Positions 24,874 to 36,470 of a stretch of 64,000 nt of DNA are shown here, piece after piece. The stretch's first letter is position 1. The number at the start of each line of letters is the position of its first letter. The DNA comes from Trichopria drosophilae (Eukaryota > Arthropoda > Insecta > Hymenoptera > Diapriidae). The position numbers were made by a program, and so were the translations under genes. The notes beneath the pieces are model-generated. The model was not told the DNA's origin, made no database searches, and saw only the letters and a program-made list of their open reading frames with translations. Location of the stretch: contig CM059585.1 of NCBI GenBank assembly GCA_030407085.1, positions 2,055,001 to 2,119,000 on the forward strand, in the 5' to 3' direction.

Positions 24874-26201
24874 TCATGACTGAAAAGTGTCCCGGTTGAC
24901 GTGGAATGACTCATATCTTAAACATTCCATTTTTGACGCGTTCTCATTATTGATCTGTTGCACTGGTATGAATTTGAAACAAGAAACTTCTCTATCAGAT
25001 TGAGTTTCATCATTATTCACATCAGTGGTATTGTGCAATTCTTTGGTTAATAATTCTGCCCCTCGAAAAAATAATGCTTGGCAAAATTCTGTTTTCGAGT
25101 TGCTCGAGTCGTTTAATAATGATATCCAACGCAATTTGAATGTCGGATGCGAGATGGTGGCTAAAAGATACCGTCTACAAATAGAGCTTTCAACATCCAT
25201 GACATCACAAAATCGATCTTCTAGTCCTCTGATTAATTCTGCATTTAAGGCTGAGCAGTATTTCAAGTTTGGTGCATTTTTTGAAAATGTTTCACGCAAC
25301 TGTAAAATAGTCGGCAAAACTATTCCAAAATAGCAGTTACTTTCTAAAAAATATGCAAAAAAATAGCAGACATTTTGTCTATTGCCGTGGCAAGTGGTTC
25401 CATAACTTTGACAAATTCTGTTAAAAAGCCGTTATCCGTCACTTTAAATTTTGGGATGTCTAATTTTGTACACAAATCTGATAAGTGATCTTTAATTGAC
25501 AGCAGTGTGACAATACTGTCATATGTCGAATTCCTTCACGCTGGGCATGGGACTTTTAGCTTTAATGAACAAACGTCACTGACAATATCCGAAACTTTCG
25601 TGGAACAACTACACAAGTTCCAAAGACTACACTATTTTTTAAAGGCCGAATCGTATATTTTTTTGTACGATTGATTTTTCAATGCTTTAGATGCATTAGT
25701 GGTAGCTAATAAATTTAATGTGTGCGCACTATCAGTTACTGTATCGACGAGTTTCGGTACTTTCAAATGATATTCCTGATGAACGTTTAAAAGTCCTTTT
25801 GGGATGGTGAGATAATCATGCGTGTATTTCATTCTACGGCACCCAAGCAAATATGATTTACGTTTCATTGTATCACTTACAATTATATGTGCCGTTATCC
25901 CTAAAAAACTGCGATTATGCGAACTCCATATATCAGCTGTAGTGCAAACATACGAAGCTTCTTTAAGTTCTTGCTTTATAGTTTCTTTTTTAATGTGTTC
26001 CATTAATTTTATTTGTTTCTGCACTGTTTGTCTGTGTGGTGGTGTTATATTCGACAGACCCTCGATGAGGCATCGAAACGACGGTTTCTCGACACAATTG
26101 GCCTCATTTCTTGGATAATATACGAACATATCAAAGCCTGTTAAAAATAAAAATAAGCCATTTTCAAGGAGAATATTTATATATTTGTGTTTAAAAAACA
26201 A
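24874..26201 (-). pseudogene. hAT transposase relic, catalytic part
   Basis: Minus-strand reading gives NITPPHRQTVQ, then CTTADIWSSHNRSFLGITAH (first catalytic Asp in TADIWSS), RKSYLLGCRR and TVTDSAHTLNLLAT (second Asp region) in 26,201-25,632. The region 25,330-25,630 continues the transposase with stops. 25,317-24,874 carries ATISHPTFKLRW, a hAT motif. The C-terminal dimerisation block is absent here. At least two breaks make this non-functional. It may be the same family as the C-terminal block at 13.4-13.96 kb (inference). Confidence 0.8.
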
Positions 26202-26814
26202 CCCGATAATATTCTTAAAAAAATTGTAAAAAACAAATTACATACAACAAAATTCCAAAATAACAAATCGATTTTAAGGGGACCCAATACTGAATTTTCA
26301 GCTGTATTAAGTAATAATTGAAAAAATTTGTAATATTTTTATTCTGACACAATGTTGGGTGAGAAATAACATGGAAAAGAAAAACAAACTTTGAAGTTTT
26401 TTTTCACATTATTTGCAAAGTGAAACAATATTTTTTAAATTGTATGTCAGATTTAATTGGTGTTAAATAAATTAGACAGTTGACGTTTCGGTCGTTTGTT
26501 TTGACCCTCTTCAGAATATATTTCTATATATAAAAAAAATTACAAAATAATATATATTATAGTGACAAAATTACAATAATAAAAAACTTTTTTAATATTT
26601 CTGAAAAACTTGTCAGTATCTTTTGTTTATGGTTTTATTGAGATTTTGAGTTTGGTTAATTTTGTTTCTGCTTACCTGTAGTAAATTGTTGTGTTGATAT
26701 TGTCGTGAGCCGGTTTTGAATTTAGAAACTGTAAAAATAATTATTTTATTGAGTTTTCGCCCAGTAAGCAGAAAGTAGAAAATATCACTGTATTTTTTAG
26801 AGAATAAAAATAGT
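26202..26814. other. non-coding stretch
   Basis: AT-rich. At 26,480-26,515 there is a GACGTTTCGGTCG ... GACCCTCTTCAG motif of a kind seen at retroelement ends, but it is too short to assign. Confidence 0.3.
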
Positions 26815-26926
26815 ACATTATGTAACATGGAGGCTAAGTTGGTCTTTATACGCCGAGCGGAAGTTTCGTATACGCTCGGCGTACAAAGACCTTGCCTCCA
26901 CGTTGCATGCGATACTTTATGTAACA
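26815..26926. repeat. compact inverted repeat with a 19-bp stem
   Basis: Stem arms at 26,841-26,859 (GGTCTTTATACGCCGAGCG) and 26,873-26,891 differ at one position and enclose a 13-base loop. Weaker pairing continues outward (TGGAGGC with GCCTCCA, then TTATGTAAC at both ends in direct orientation). This could be a very small MITE or a structured RNA. TTATGTAAC on both sides (~26,818 and ~26,917) is compatible with a 9-bp target duplication. Confidence 0.6.
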
Positions 26927-26931
26927 AAGAG

Positions 26932-28444
26932 CCCACAAAAAACACTTCTTGTAAAAAAAACTAGACAAGTTCTTATTAGTAAAACATAATTACCACAAAA
27001 AAATGATATCAGAATTAAATTATGTACAATTATAAGGCTATATTCTTATTCTACAAAAAACAGTGAAATCATGTAATAAGACCAAGTTCTTTCTAATGAA
27101 TAAAACTATCCATTAATGCAATATACAATAATTTGGAAAGAAAATTTTGCGTACATTCAGAACACCACAAAATTTTTCAAGAAAATTCTTTGAAATCAAA
27201 TTAATTAAATCAAAGTAATTCTAATCATTTGTTTAATGAAATTACCATTTAATAAAAAAATGTTATTAATGAATTTAATGAACTTTAAAAATCGATGCAA
27301 TATCATCAATAATATACACATTGGCTCTTATTCCAAGCATTCCACAACTGGCTTGTCAAAAACTTGGCTGCCCTTTTAGTCAAGTTTTGGGAGTTAAGAA
27401 AAAAACGCCGTCTTGCAATTTTCAATATGGTACCATGTTTGTAGATAGCGCCATTTTACCATTCGCCAAAAATGTATGCTAAATAGATGAAATTGCAGAA
27501 ATGTACAGGAAGTAAAACAGCAATTATGTTATTGTATTGAATTGACAAGCAATACCTCGAATGGTAAACAAAGAATGGTTCATCTTACAAAGTTACGACA
27601 TATGCCTCTCCGTTGACGGTCGGTTGCTATTATTACAGCCTCCAAACCCAATGTTTTTACTTAATTTATTATGCTTTTTTCCCCCTCATCTCATTATGCA
27701 ACACCAAGTACCCCATTTTTTGTATTAGTTTTGTTTACTAATAGAGTTATATAATACTAAATTTTTTGTCGTTTCAAATATTGTAAAGATGAATATTTTG
27801 TTGCGCAAATGAATGTAAATGCTGTGATGATAAATTAATTGGAATATGTGCGTAACGAAATATAAGAAATTGCAAATAGTATAATAATGTATTGACTAAC
27901 AAACTAATGCATATATTATGAAAATTGCATGACACTTCGAAATGGGGACCATTCTTCGGGGACCAAGATTCTCCGAAAAACTTGGCTAAAAGGGCAGCCA
28001 AGTTTTTGACAAGCCAGTTGTGGAATGCTTGGAATAAGAGCCAATGTGTATATTATTGATGATATTGCATCGATTTTTAAAGTTCATTAAATTCATTAAT
28101 AACATTTTTTTATTAAATGGTAATTTCATTAAACAAATGATTAGAATTACTTTGATTTCAAAGAATTTTCTTGAAAAATTTTGTGGTGTTCTGAATGTAC
28201 GCAAAATTTTCTATCCAAATTATTGTATATTGCATTAATGTATAGTTTGTAGTAATGTATAGTAGCATAGTTTTATTCATTAGAAAGAACTTTGTCTTAT
28301 TACATGATTTCACTGCTTTTTGTAGAATAAGAATATAGCCTTATAATTGTACATAATTTAATTCTGATACCATTTTTTTGTGGTAATTATGTTTTACTAA
28401 TAAGAACTTGGCGAGTTTTTTTTACAAGAAGTGTTTTTTGTGGG
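26932..28444. mobile_element. foldback element with ~455-bp inverted arms
   Basis: 26,932-27,392 is repeated inverted at 27,975-28,444 with few differences, from the outer CCCACAAAAAACACTTC to the inner AAGGGCAGCCAAG. The ~580-bp centre encodes nothing recognisable. ORFs in the arms mirror each other and are not genes. No clear target duplication remains. Confidence 0.85.
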
Positions 28445-28879
28445 ATTTCACTCATTTTTGCTAATATACAATAGTTGATAAAAAATGCCATGTGTAATAT
28501 CGTATTTTTGAAAATGTAAACTTCATGTAAATCAAGAACATATAAAGCCTTAGAATTTCTTGGACATGTTTTGTTTGTTATAATGTTGCCGTTTACATGA
28601 ATCCTATACTTTCCATTGCGTAACATACTCGTGTAGTGCCCTTGTATAGGTATCTCCGATACATATTGTAGTGACGTAAAGGTTATGTTCTGAGTAAATC
28701 AAAAAATCTGATATCTATTCACACAAATGCTTAATATGATTTATTTCAACCACGAATTTATAAGGTAGTCACTCAATTTATTATATCTTTCATAATATAT
28801 ATGGGGATCTTCGATTCGTCAACCATAAATATCATTTCGTCGCCCAACGCCACATGAATCTTACATCCAACACACATTA
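28445..28879. other. non-coding stretch
   Basis: AT-rich with no gene or repeat recognised. Confidence 0.3.
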
Positions 28880-29680
28880 ATGATTAATTACATTGAAACC
28901 TATTACAAAAATAATTCATCTACACTCACACACGCGCGAGCATACCTATGCAAGTCGGTTATACTTAAATCTAGACACCGGAACACGATCACGCGTAAAA
29001 AAGTCTATGCACCCGTGGATCATACGTACTTGTCAGGTACTTCACTATACAGATCTGAGGGGCACCGAACCTTCGCATTAGACAGACACCCGCACTCGAA
29101 TATTGCCCGATACCTGAAGTCAGCACTCACTTGCCTGTTTTTTGGACTCCGTAGTTGGTCCCCACGATCTAAAGTCAGCACTCACTTGCCTGTTTTTTGG
29201 ACTCCGTAGTTTGTCCCCACGATACCTGGTGTTGATGTTCGATTTTCCATTCGGAACACTGATTCTTCGAGCCGGATCGATTCGACCAGGTCGACGGGAT
29301 GCCCAGGAGCAGTTCCTATGGATGATCCTCCGGGTTGACACACTGGTGAAATGGAGTCGCCTCGTGGGCTCGAATGCCCCCCAATTCGTCTCGTCCGAAA
29401 AATTTCGTTTTCCGGCGAGGTGATGCAGCGTGATTTGCTCGCGACACATCTGCCCAACCATCGCTCGACACGACACACACCACCGGCCGATCGCGCCCTC
29501 GGCGGAACATACCGCGAACTATTTTCGAATACAGACCGGGAAGGAAAGCGCGCGCGATTCAAAAACGCAAACGCCGATTTACGCACGTTACAATATACAA
29601 ATCCGAGTAGGTTATTTGACATTGAAATTACCTCCATGTGCGACCAAAGTATTATAACTAATAGTTAAAAAAACTACGGA
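28880..29680. other. GC-richer block with a 55-bp tandem duplication
   Basis: This block is clearly richer in GC than its neighbours. A 55-bp unit beginning AAGTCAGCACTCACTTGCC occurs twice in tandem at 29,117-29,171 and 29,172-29,225. Several overlapping ORFs on both strands (29,120-29,660) are Arg-rich with no domain, which is what GC-rich non-coding DNA gives. It might be an LTR or a 5' UTR of a retroelement. Confidence 0.4.
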
Positions 29681-29748
29681 GCAGAAGACCTGGAACTCGA
29701 CATCAGTGATCCTTTTCACCAGGTTCTCTGAACATAGTTTTCGCGACT

Positions 29749-29850
29749 ACCCTTTTGAGACCCGGACAAATATTTTATCTGATAAAATGAAAAATTACCC
29801 TTTTAAGACCCGGCACAAATATTTGATCTGATAAAATGAAAAATTACAGG
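29749..29850. repeat. 48-bp tandem duplication
   Basis: The unit starting ACCCTTTTGAGACCCGG at 29,749 is repeated at 29,797 with small changes. Both copies contain CTGATAAAATGAAAAATTAC. The flanks are non-coding. Confidence 0.7.
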
Positions 29851-30239
29851 CAATACCTGGACCCCCCTAATCGGCGATCGTTAACAACTGGTGAACCTAT
29901 TTTGATCATACAATAAAGAAAAGAATTTTTAATCCTTGAAATGGTGATGATAAAACTGATATATGTAATTATTTTGGATACAGTTTTAAATTAAATAAAA
30001 AGAGCTGTTTAAGAAAAGATAAAGAGATGTTTATGATAAATGAAGACTATTTAGATAAGAGCATATATTCATTTCATATATTTCAAATTAGTGTACAAAT
30101 TTGAAATAAAATAACATACAAATTTATTTATTTATTTATTATGACAACATACATTGTAAGCATTAAACTGGCCCCCAATTTCGGAAACACCTTCACAGAA
30201 ATAAAAAGTGAAGTTCAACATTGCTGCCTATGAAATCAC

Positions 30240-30594
30240 ACAAAACTAAGATCTGCTTGAAGCATAGCTTGAAAATGGAAATTTTGTAGCTTCTGAAATT
30301 CCACGAAAATGTAAGCAATCTTTTCTCAAATGTGATGTTGAAACGATCTTGAAAATGCATTTTTTAATTTACAAAAGATTCTGCATACTAGATTTATGAG
30401 TGAAAAGAAATCGAAAATGATTAAAAACAAGTGCGAACACCCGTATTATGAATTTGAATCATTTCTCGTAATGTCATATGTTGTTATTATTTTCAGCTCT
30501 AAAGTTCGTCCAGCTTCATGCATGTTTAAAATTTTTGAAGCAATTCCTGGCATTTTGAGTATGGAATGTACTAGAAATATTTTATAGAAATAAA
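30240..30594 (+). repeat. unit of a local dispersed repeat family
   Basis: This diverged unit, with TTTACAAAAGATTCTGCATA and TTTTCAGCTCTAAAGTTCGTCC, resembles segments at 33,000-33,320 and 33,940-34,140 in the same orientation and 33,460-33,720 and 34,450-34,650 inverted. No protein is encoded. The piggyBac relic starts at its right edge. Confidence 0.55.
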
Positions 30595-30711
30595 TTAACC
30601 CATTGAGTCACGCATTTTTCCTTTTGTCCAATTTAGCTGAAAATTGTTACTCGGGGTTTTTTGGGGTTGCTGATTACGAATCCGAGGTTAGATTTGTGAA
30701 ATTCAAAATGA

Positions 30712-31368
30712 TCAAAAGAAAGTGGTAAAATTAATTGATGGTGTTCCTACACTTGTTGCCGTTTCCTCAAATAAGAATAATTTAAACTAGCAATTAGGCC
30801 ACGGACCTCTAGTTTTTCTGTTTATTATCAGAATGTTCGTGGCCTTCGATCTAAGCTAGATGTTCTTTTACAAAATTTTTATTTACTTACATCTTGGCCA
30901 AGTATAATAATATTTACTGAAACGTGGCTTAATGAAGACTTCGATGATCACCAATTAGGTCTCAGAGGTTATTGTGTTTTTCGCTGTGATAGAAATTATT
31001 TGTCATCATTTTCTACAAGAGGTGGAGGAGTTCTCATTGCAGTGAAGGATAATTTAAAAGCTAAGAAATGTCATATAAACTCCATATCGACATTATCTGA
31101 ACATGCGTTTATTACACTTGAATTATTTGATCTTAAAATTATAGTGGGAGCCTCAATCCCAACTTCGTTACTGTGATCCGTGATCTTTTGAATTTTAAAT
31201 CTAGTCTTTGCCAATGATTAGTATTATAGTATTTATTGTGTTATTAGTTTCGTAAGTTATTCATTAAGTTTTTTTAATATAATTTTTCAAATGTCTATGT
31301 GACAAAATGTTGTTTTATTGTATAAGGGCAATAATGTCCGTGTAAAATTAATAAATAAATAAAAATAA
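30712..31368 (+). mobile_element. internally deleted LINE (ORF1 end, endonuclease start, 3' end)
   Basis: It starts with the end of an ORF1 (KLIDGVPTLVA), then the APE endonuclease start (YYQNVRGLRSKLDVLL, FTETWLNEDF, RGGGVLIAVK), then jumps at ~31,150 to a 3' UTR ending in AATAAATAAATAAAAATA. The motifs match the LINE at 15.25-21.3 kb, so it is a related family member missing the rest of ORF2. AAAATG at both borders is compatible with a target duplication in the minisatellite unit. Confidence 0.75.
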
Positions 31369-31857
31369 AATGGCGCATCCAATATAGCGGAAAAAATTTA
31401 AAATATAATTCTATTTGGACAAAATTTGTTATTCGGGAGTTTTCGGAATCGCTAATTATGAATCCGACGTTATTTTTTCGAAATTCAAAATGGCAGATTC
31501 AATATGACAGACAAAAATTCAAGATGTAATTCTATTTGGACAAAATTTGTTGCTCGAGGATTTTTATTGCGGCTGATTACGTATCCGAGTTAGTTTTAAA
31601 AATTTCAAATCGAATATAACATGTGCACATTACATTGTACAAATATTACACTATTTGAACGATATCCGGTATTCCGGCAAATTTCAGGTAGCTGATCGTA
31701 AATGCGATGTTATCCGCGTAGAAAAATATATGTGTGAAGAATTATGTAAAAATTGAAGCTAATTATATGCCACATATATATATAATAAATAATTCTAATA
31801 TGTCATCATTCGCTGATTGTTTATAAGCATTTATTATAAGGAAAAAAACCCAGGAAA

Positions 31858-32135
31858 TTGAAACAATTTAGATTAATGGTCATAAATGAATTATTAGCAA
31901 ATACTGTATTCATAAAAAAATGTCGAACATCTTTAAGAAGAGGAATGAGTTGTTGGAAACCTCAAGTTTCGCTAGAAAAACGACAAGCAAATGCAGAACA
32001 CTTATCTATAATGTTACCGAATAAAATGCGAAGGAGATATGTTCAATGAAGCACTCATATTAATGAATATAGAACACAATATATGTGCAAAGTTTTCAAT
32101 TTTCCGCTGTACTTGACATTTAAAAAAACTGTTTT
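31858..32135 (+). pseudogene. piggyBac transposase C-terminal fragment
   Basis: The frame FRLMVINELLAN ... LSIMLPNKMRRRYVQ, and then past a stop YMCKVFNFPLYLTFKK, resembles the end of PGBD4-like piggyBac transposases. There a basic LP-x-RRR segment precedes a cysteine-rich CxxC ... PLC ... CF motif, and the cysteines here are mostly lost. Its position inside the TTAA-bounded relic supports the assignment. The sequence is short and diverged. Confidence 0.5.
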
Positions 32136-32837
32136 ATTGCATATCATAAATAAATAAATGTTAGTAATATTACATTTAAATATCAAAAATTTTTTTTTTT
32201 AAATGGTTAAAATTTAAAAATTTTTAAATTTAAAAATTAAAAAACTACAAAAAAAAAATAAAAATGGGACTTAAAATCGGACTGAGGAACTTCTACGTAG
32301 TGAGTCTTGGATGCCCTGGAAGCTTCTATCAAGTAACGAATCCCAGCCCTTAGCCTCTTTTCCAATGTGTAATCCGAATTATATATTTTATAAATTTTGT
32401 CTACAGTTACATTTAAAATTTTTGCCGCCATTTTGAATTTCGCAAATCTAACCTCCGATTCGTAATCAGCGACCCCGAAAACAGTCGAGTATCAAATTTC
32501 GTCCAAATACAGTTATATTTAAAATTTTGATCCGCCATTTTGAATTTCAAAAAACTAACCCCGTATTCGTCAGCGATACCAAAAATCTCTATGAAAAAAT
32601 TTTCAGAAGAAAATAATGGGAGGTTTTCTTAAAACTGCATTTATTCGAGAAGAAACTCATATTTTTAACTTGTTTTGTTAATAACAATTATATTATCAGC
32701 AATAAAGGGGAAACAATTTTTTTACTGATTATTAGGGTTTATATAAATAACAGAAAAAGATTTGATCAAAATGGGTCTTAGATTGCACGAGAAAACAGCA
32801 AAATCTATGTAAATGTAAGTGGGACGCAAAGTGTTAA

Positions 32838-33899
32838 TAAAGAAACTATCTAACGATACACATGTCTATTGCACTCAATTGTTGATACGTAGCCATGGTT
32901 CCACTGACAGGTCCTGTTTAACACGAAATAGTCCTCCTCGTTGGATTCGGTGCTCTTTACCATAAGAAACTATTGAAGCGTAGCTGGGAACAGCTTAGCG
33001 AACTTGGTGTTTTGACAGCACTTCTACGAAATCCTTGCTGGAAAAAAATTGAATTTTTGATGGTCCTGAAAAATTACTGAAACATAAGTATCATTTGTCA
33101 CATGTAATGTTTACTGATCTGTGGAGTATGCTTTTTAATTTATAACAGAATCTCTGTACTTGACTTACGGAAGAAAGGAAATCGAAAACTGATTAGAAGA
33201 AACTGTGAGGAATCGTACTAAGAATTTAAATCTTTTATCCTAATATGATATATTGCTATTATTTCCAGCTCCCAAGTTCTTCCAGCTTTATCTGTTTGTA
33301 CTTCTAGTAGCATTCTCTGTCATGGGAATCCTGACAATCGACTTTAGAAGATAAATATATCAAGAGACACTTTCATTACGAATAGTTGCGTATCACAATT
33401 TTATCGCCAGTGCATTTATACTTGAAATGGCAGAAAATATTTTAAAAAATGCAAATAGACAAAGATGGAAGAACTTCGGAGCTTGAAATAACAGCAGAAT
33501 ATATCATTACGTGAAAAGTCTTAAATTCTTAATACGATAATTAGAAGTAACACACGCTTCTAATAGTTTTTTCCTTTCTCGTATAAGTCAATTACGGAGA
33601 TTCCTTTCTAAATGAAAAAATATACTCCCAAGATCACTGGAAGATTACATTTCAAAAATGTTTACTTACTTATCAATAAATTTACGGAAGCTACAAAATG
33701 TCTACTTTTTCAACAACCAGGATGTCAGAAAACCGATGTCAACACACTAATATCGTCAAGCTGTCCCCAGTTACACTTCAATAATTATTCGCAGTAAAGA
33801 GCATTGAAGAAAACAAGAGGGACTGTTTCGTATCTAAATTGTTTCATATCATCAACAATCGACTGTAACAATCAAGTATATTATTAGATACTTTCTTTA
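32838..33899. repeat. non-coding, two opposed units of the local repeat family
   Basis: 33,000-33,320 (plus orientation, TTCCAGCTCCCAAGTTCTTCC) and 33,460-33,720 (inverted, ACGGAGATTCCTTTCTAAATG) belong to the dispersed family seen at 30,240. No gene. Confidence 0.5.
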
Positions 33900-33939
33900 T
33901 TAATTATCATATATCGCAAATACATTTCTGGTGCATTTC

Positions 33940-34650
33940 ACACTCAAAATGCCAAGAAATGCTTAAAAATGTGTACACATAGAAGCTGAACGAACTATGA
34001 TACTATGATCTTGGAAGTGTAGTTTATAATTTACAAAAGAATCTTCGTAGTTGATTGCTGGAAAGGAATTGCAAATGATTATAAAAAAGTGTAAACAACG
34101 GTATTAAGAATTTAAATAATTTGTCGTAATGTCATGTATCATGTACAGAGAGCAGAAAATACTAGTGGTTTGTTTTTCCGACACAACTGGCTTGTGTCTA
34201 ATAATGTTTTGTTTTCATAGACAAGTAGTTCGTCTCTACACATTAGTGAGTCGTCATCCGACACAAATGATTAATGTCTAAATATGACTGGCTCGTGTTG
34301 GAAGGCAACTGGCTAATATTGGAAGACAACTCACTAATGTATAGAGACGAACTATACTTGTCTACTTGGCTACTTGTCTTTAAAAACAAAATATTATTAG
34401 ACACAAGCCAGTTGTGTCGGAAAGACAAACCACTAGTATTTTCTGCTCTCTCTACATGATATATGACATTACGCCAAATTATTTAAATTCTTAATACCTT
34501 TGTTTACACTTCTTTATAATCTTTTTCAATTTCTTTCCAGCAATCAACTACGAAGATTCTTATGTAAATTATAAGCTACACTTACAAGATCATTTCAACA
34601 TTACATTGAGAAAAGTTCACTTACGTTTTTGTAGAGCTACAAATTTTTAT
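33940..34650. repeat. ~700-bp palindrome centred near 34,300
   Basis: The left arm from ~33,940 pairs with the right arm to ~34,650. The core arms AGAGAGCAGAAAATACTAG (34,147) and its complement (ending ~34,451) are nearly perfect. The centre is built of short words such as GACACAA, GTGTCGGA and AGACAA in both orientations. The outer arms are units of the family at 30,240 and 33,000. A foldback transposon or hairpin-RNA locus is possible; no ORF. Confidence 0.75.
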
Positions 34651-35714
34651 TTTTTCACTGGCAAGGAAACTTGAAGACCGCTGCCAAAACTCCAAGCCAC
34701 TTTTCAGAAGAATCTCTATTCTGTCATCTCATAGGACAACTTCAAGAACTTTTCCATAAAGCTGTTCTTCAATTTCACAAATGTCAAATCCTCAATGCTG
34801 TTCGTATTTTCGTATACTGAACGTAAAGCGCCGCCGCACAGAGGTTTGTAAAAAATGATTCCGGAGATGGTATCACCACTCGGCGAATTCACAACCGATC
34901 TTAAAATTTTTTTTTTTTAATGTTCAGGAGGGATATTGCTGCAACTGAGATTTGCTAATGACATCACATGTATATCGTTTACTGTGGGTTCACAAATAGA
35001 AATGCTTAGCAACAAGATTTTTCGCTAATTTCGGATTGGATTGTAACATTTAACGTGTTTTCGTACGGAATAGATCCAGAGACAAATGAGTGAAGGGCAG
35101 TGAAAATACTGTCTGGAATATGTAATTTTTTTTTTTAGAAGAAAGTATTTCAACAACTATTTCTAACAACGTCTTTGAACTGTTTATCTCACTTTAAGTT
35201 AAAAGTAGTATTTTTCTTATTAAAATAATTGCAGTTTTGGTTATTTCAATGAGAAAAATAGTAATAGCAATATAGTGAATATATAGTGAACTCAGCATCG
35301 TATATGAGTAAATTCGAAAAACAATCAAAAATTCAAGCTACTGTGCGGTAGCGTTTCATTTTATTATCGCACTGATTTTTGAATAGCCGTATGCAGACAA
35401 ATTGAGACAAAAGAATAATTTTTGTCAATACTAACATTTATGTCAGTTTAACGAATTAAATAGCTCAGGTCTGACTATTGTACGAGTCGTAATAACTATT
35501 TTATGCTGCTTTAACCCTTTGCGGTACGGTGGCCACTATAGTGGCCACCGGAATTCATTTGAAAATTTGAGATTTTAAAGACGAAATAATGCATTTTCGC
35601 CAGGTTTTTTTTTAAATCCAATGTAAGTTTGAGTTAAAGAAGTGTTTAACATTGTATTTACGTCAATATTTATTTAATATTATGTTTTATAAACAAATAA
35701 ACGACTAAAAATCG

Positions 35715-36215
35715 TCATTTTTATAGAAAAAATTCAGTCGCTGGCACATGTTCAATTGGATCGAGATGAAACTCGGTACATGGGGGTTTTTGAGGTCGCT
35801 GATTACGAATCTGTCATTAGATTTTGGAAATTCAAAATGGCGGATCCAATATGACTGACCAAAATGTAAAAAGTTGCTTGATCCAGATGAAACTGGGTAC
35901 TCGGGGGTTTTTGGGGTCGCTGATTACGAATCTGAACTCAAATTTTGAAAATTCAAAATGGCGGAATCAAGATGGCCTTCAGAAATGTAAAAAGTTATAT
36001 GATCCAGATGAAATTGGGTACTCAGGGGTTTTTGAGGTCGCTGATTACAAATCTGAGTTCAGATTTTGGAAATTCAAAATGGTGGATTCAATATGGCCGA
36101 CCAAAATAAAAATTTAATGGATCGAGATGAAACTGGGTACTCGGGGGTTTTCGAGGTCGCTGATTACGTATCTGAACTCAGATATTGAAAATTCTAACTG
36201 TCAGATCCACGAGGC
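35715..36215 (+). repeat. ~120-bp minisatellite, left subterminal array
   Basis: About four tandem units, each containing GGTCGCTGATTACGAATCTG, TTGGAAATTCAAAATGG and GGATC(C/G)AGATGAAACT, lie inside the left piggyBac end. Related units lie in the right array, in the decayed piggyBac and at 40,917. Confidence 0.85.
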
Positions 36216-36299
36216 GCTTACAAATTGAAATATTACTGGATTTTGTACTACGAACCGCGCTCAGTTGACTCCAGAGACACGAACGTGGACGTGGCGGTT

Positions 36300-36450
36300 A
36301 TTGTCTGCATTTTTTTATTTGTTTTTTTTTCTTTTTTCATTTTATTGTTTTTTTTTTTTTTATTGTTTTTTTTTTAATTTTTTTTTTTTTTTTCTTTTTA
36401 TTGTTTTTTTTTCTTTTTTTCATTTTATTGTTTTTTTTTGTTGGTTTTTT
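36300..36450. repeat. T-rich low-complexity tract
   Basis: Runs of T broken by TTTTATTG and TTTTTTC words lie just beyond the transposase stop codon (on its 3' side). The ORF across it is an artefact. Confidence 0.8.
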
Positions 36451-36470
36451 CTAACTTATATTCTAAAAAA

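Larger units (their letters stand above)
30599..32833 (+). mobile_element. decayed piggyBac element
   Basis: TTAA at 30,595-30,598 is followed by CCCATTGAGTCACGCA. At the right end ACGCAAAGTG is followed by TTAA at 32,834-32,837. The two ends are imperfect inverted repeats of the piggyBac type and resemble the intact element at 35,515. Just inside both ends lie diverged units of the ~120-bp minisatellite also found in the intact element, on the left at 30,655-30,715 and 31,372-31,600 and inverted on the right at 32,430-32,600. A C-terminal transposase fragment survives at 31,858. Confidence 0.75.

Noticed and set aside
26480..26515. Possible Penelope- or DIRS-like end motif (TTTCGGTCG ... CTCTTCAG)
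   Set aside because: Only ~35 bp, with no reverse transcriptase or recombinase nearby.
29120..29668. Several overlapping Arg-rich ORFs on both strands
   Set aside because: GC-rich composition alone produces them; no domain, no agreement on frame, and a tandem duplication crosses them.
35715..36215. Regular repeats that could suggest a CRISPR-like array
   Set aside because: Units are ~120 bp and tandem without unique spacers, in a eukaryotic transposon; this is a minisatellite.
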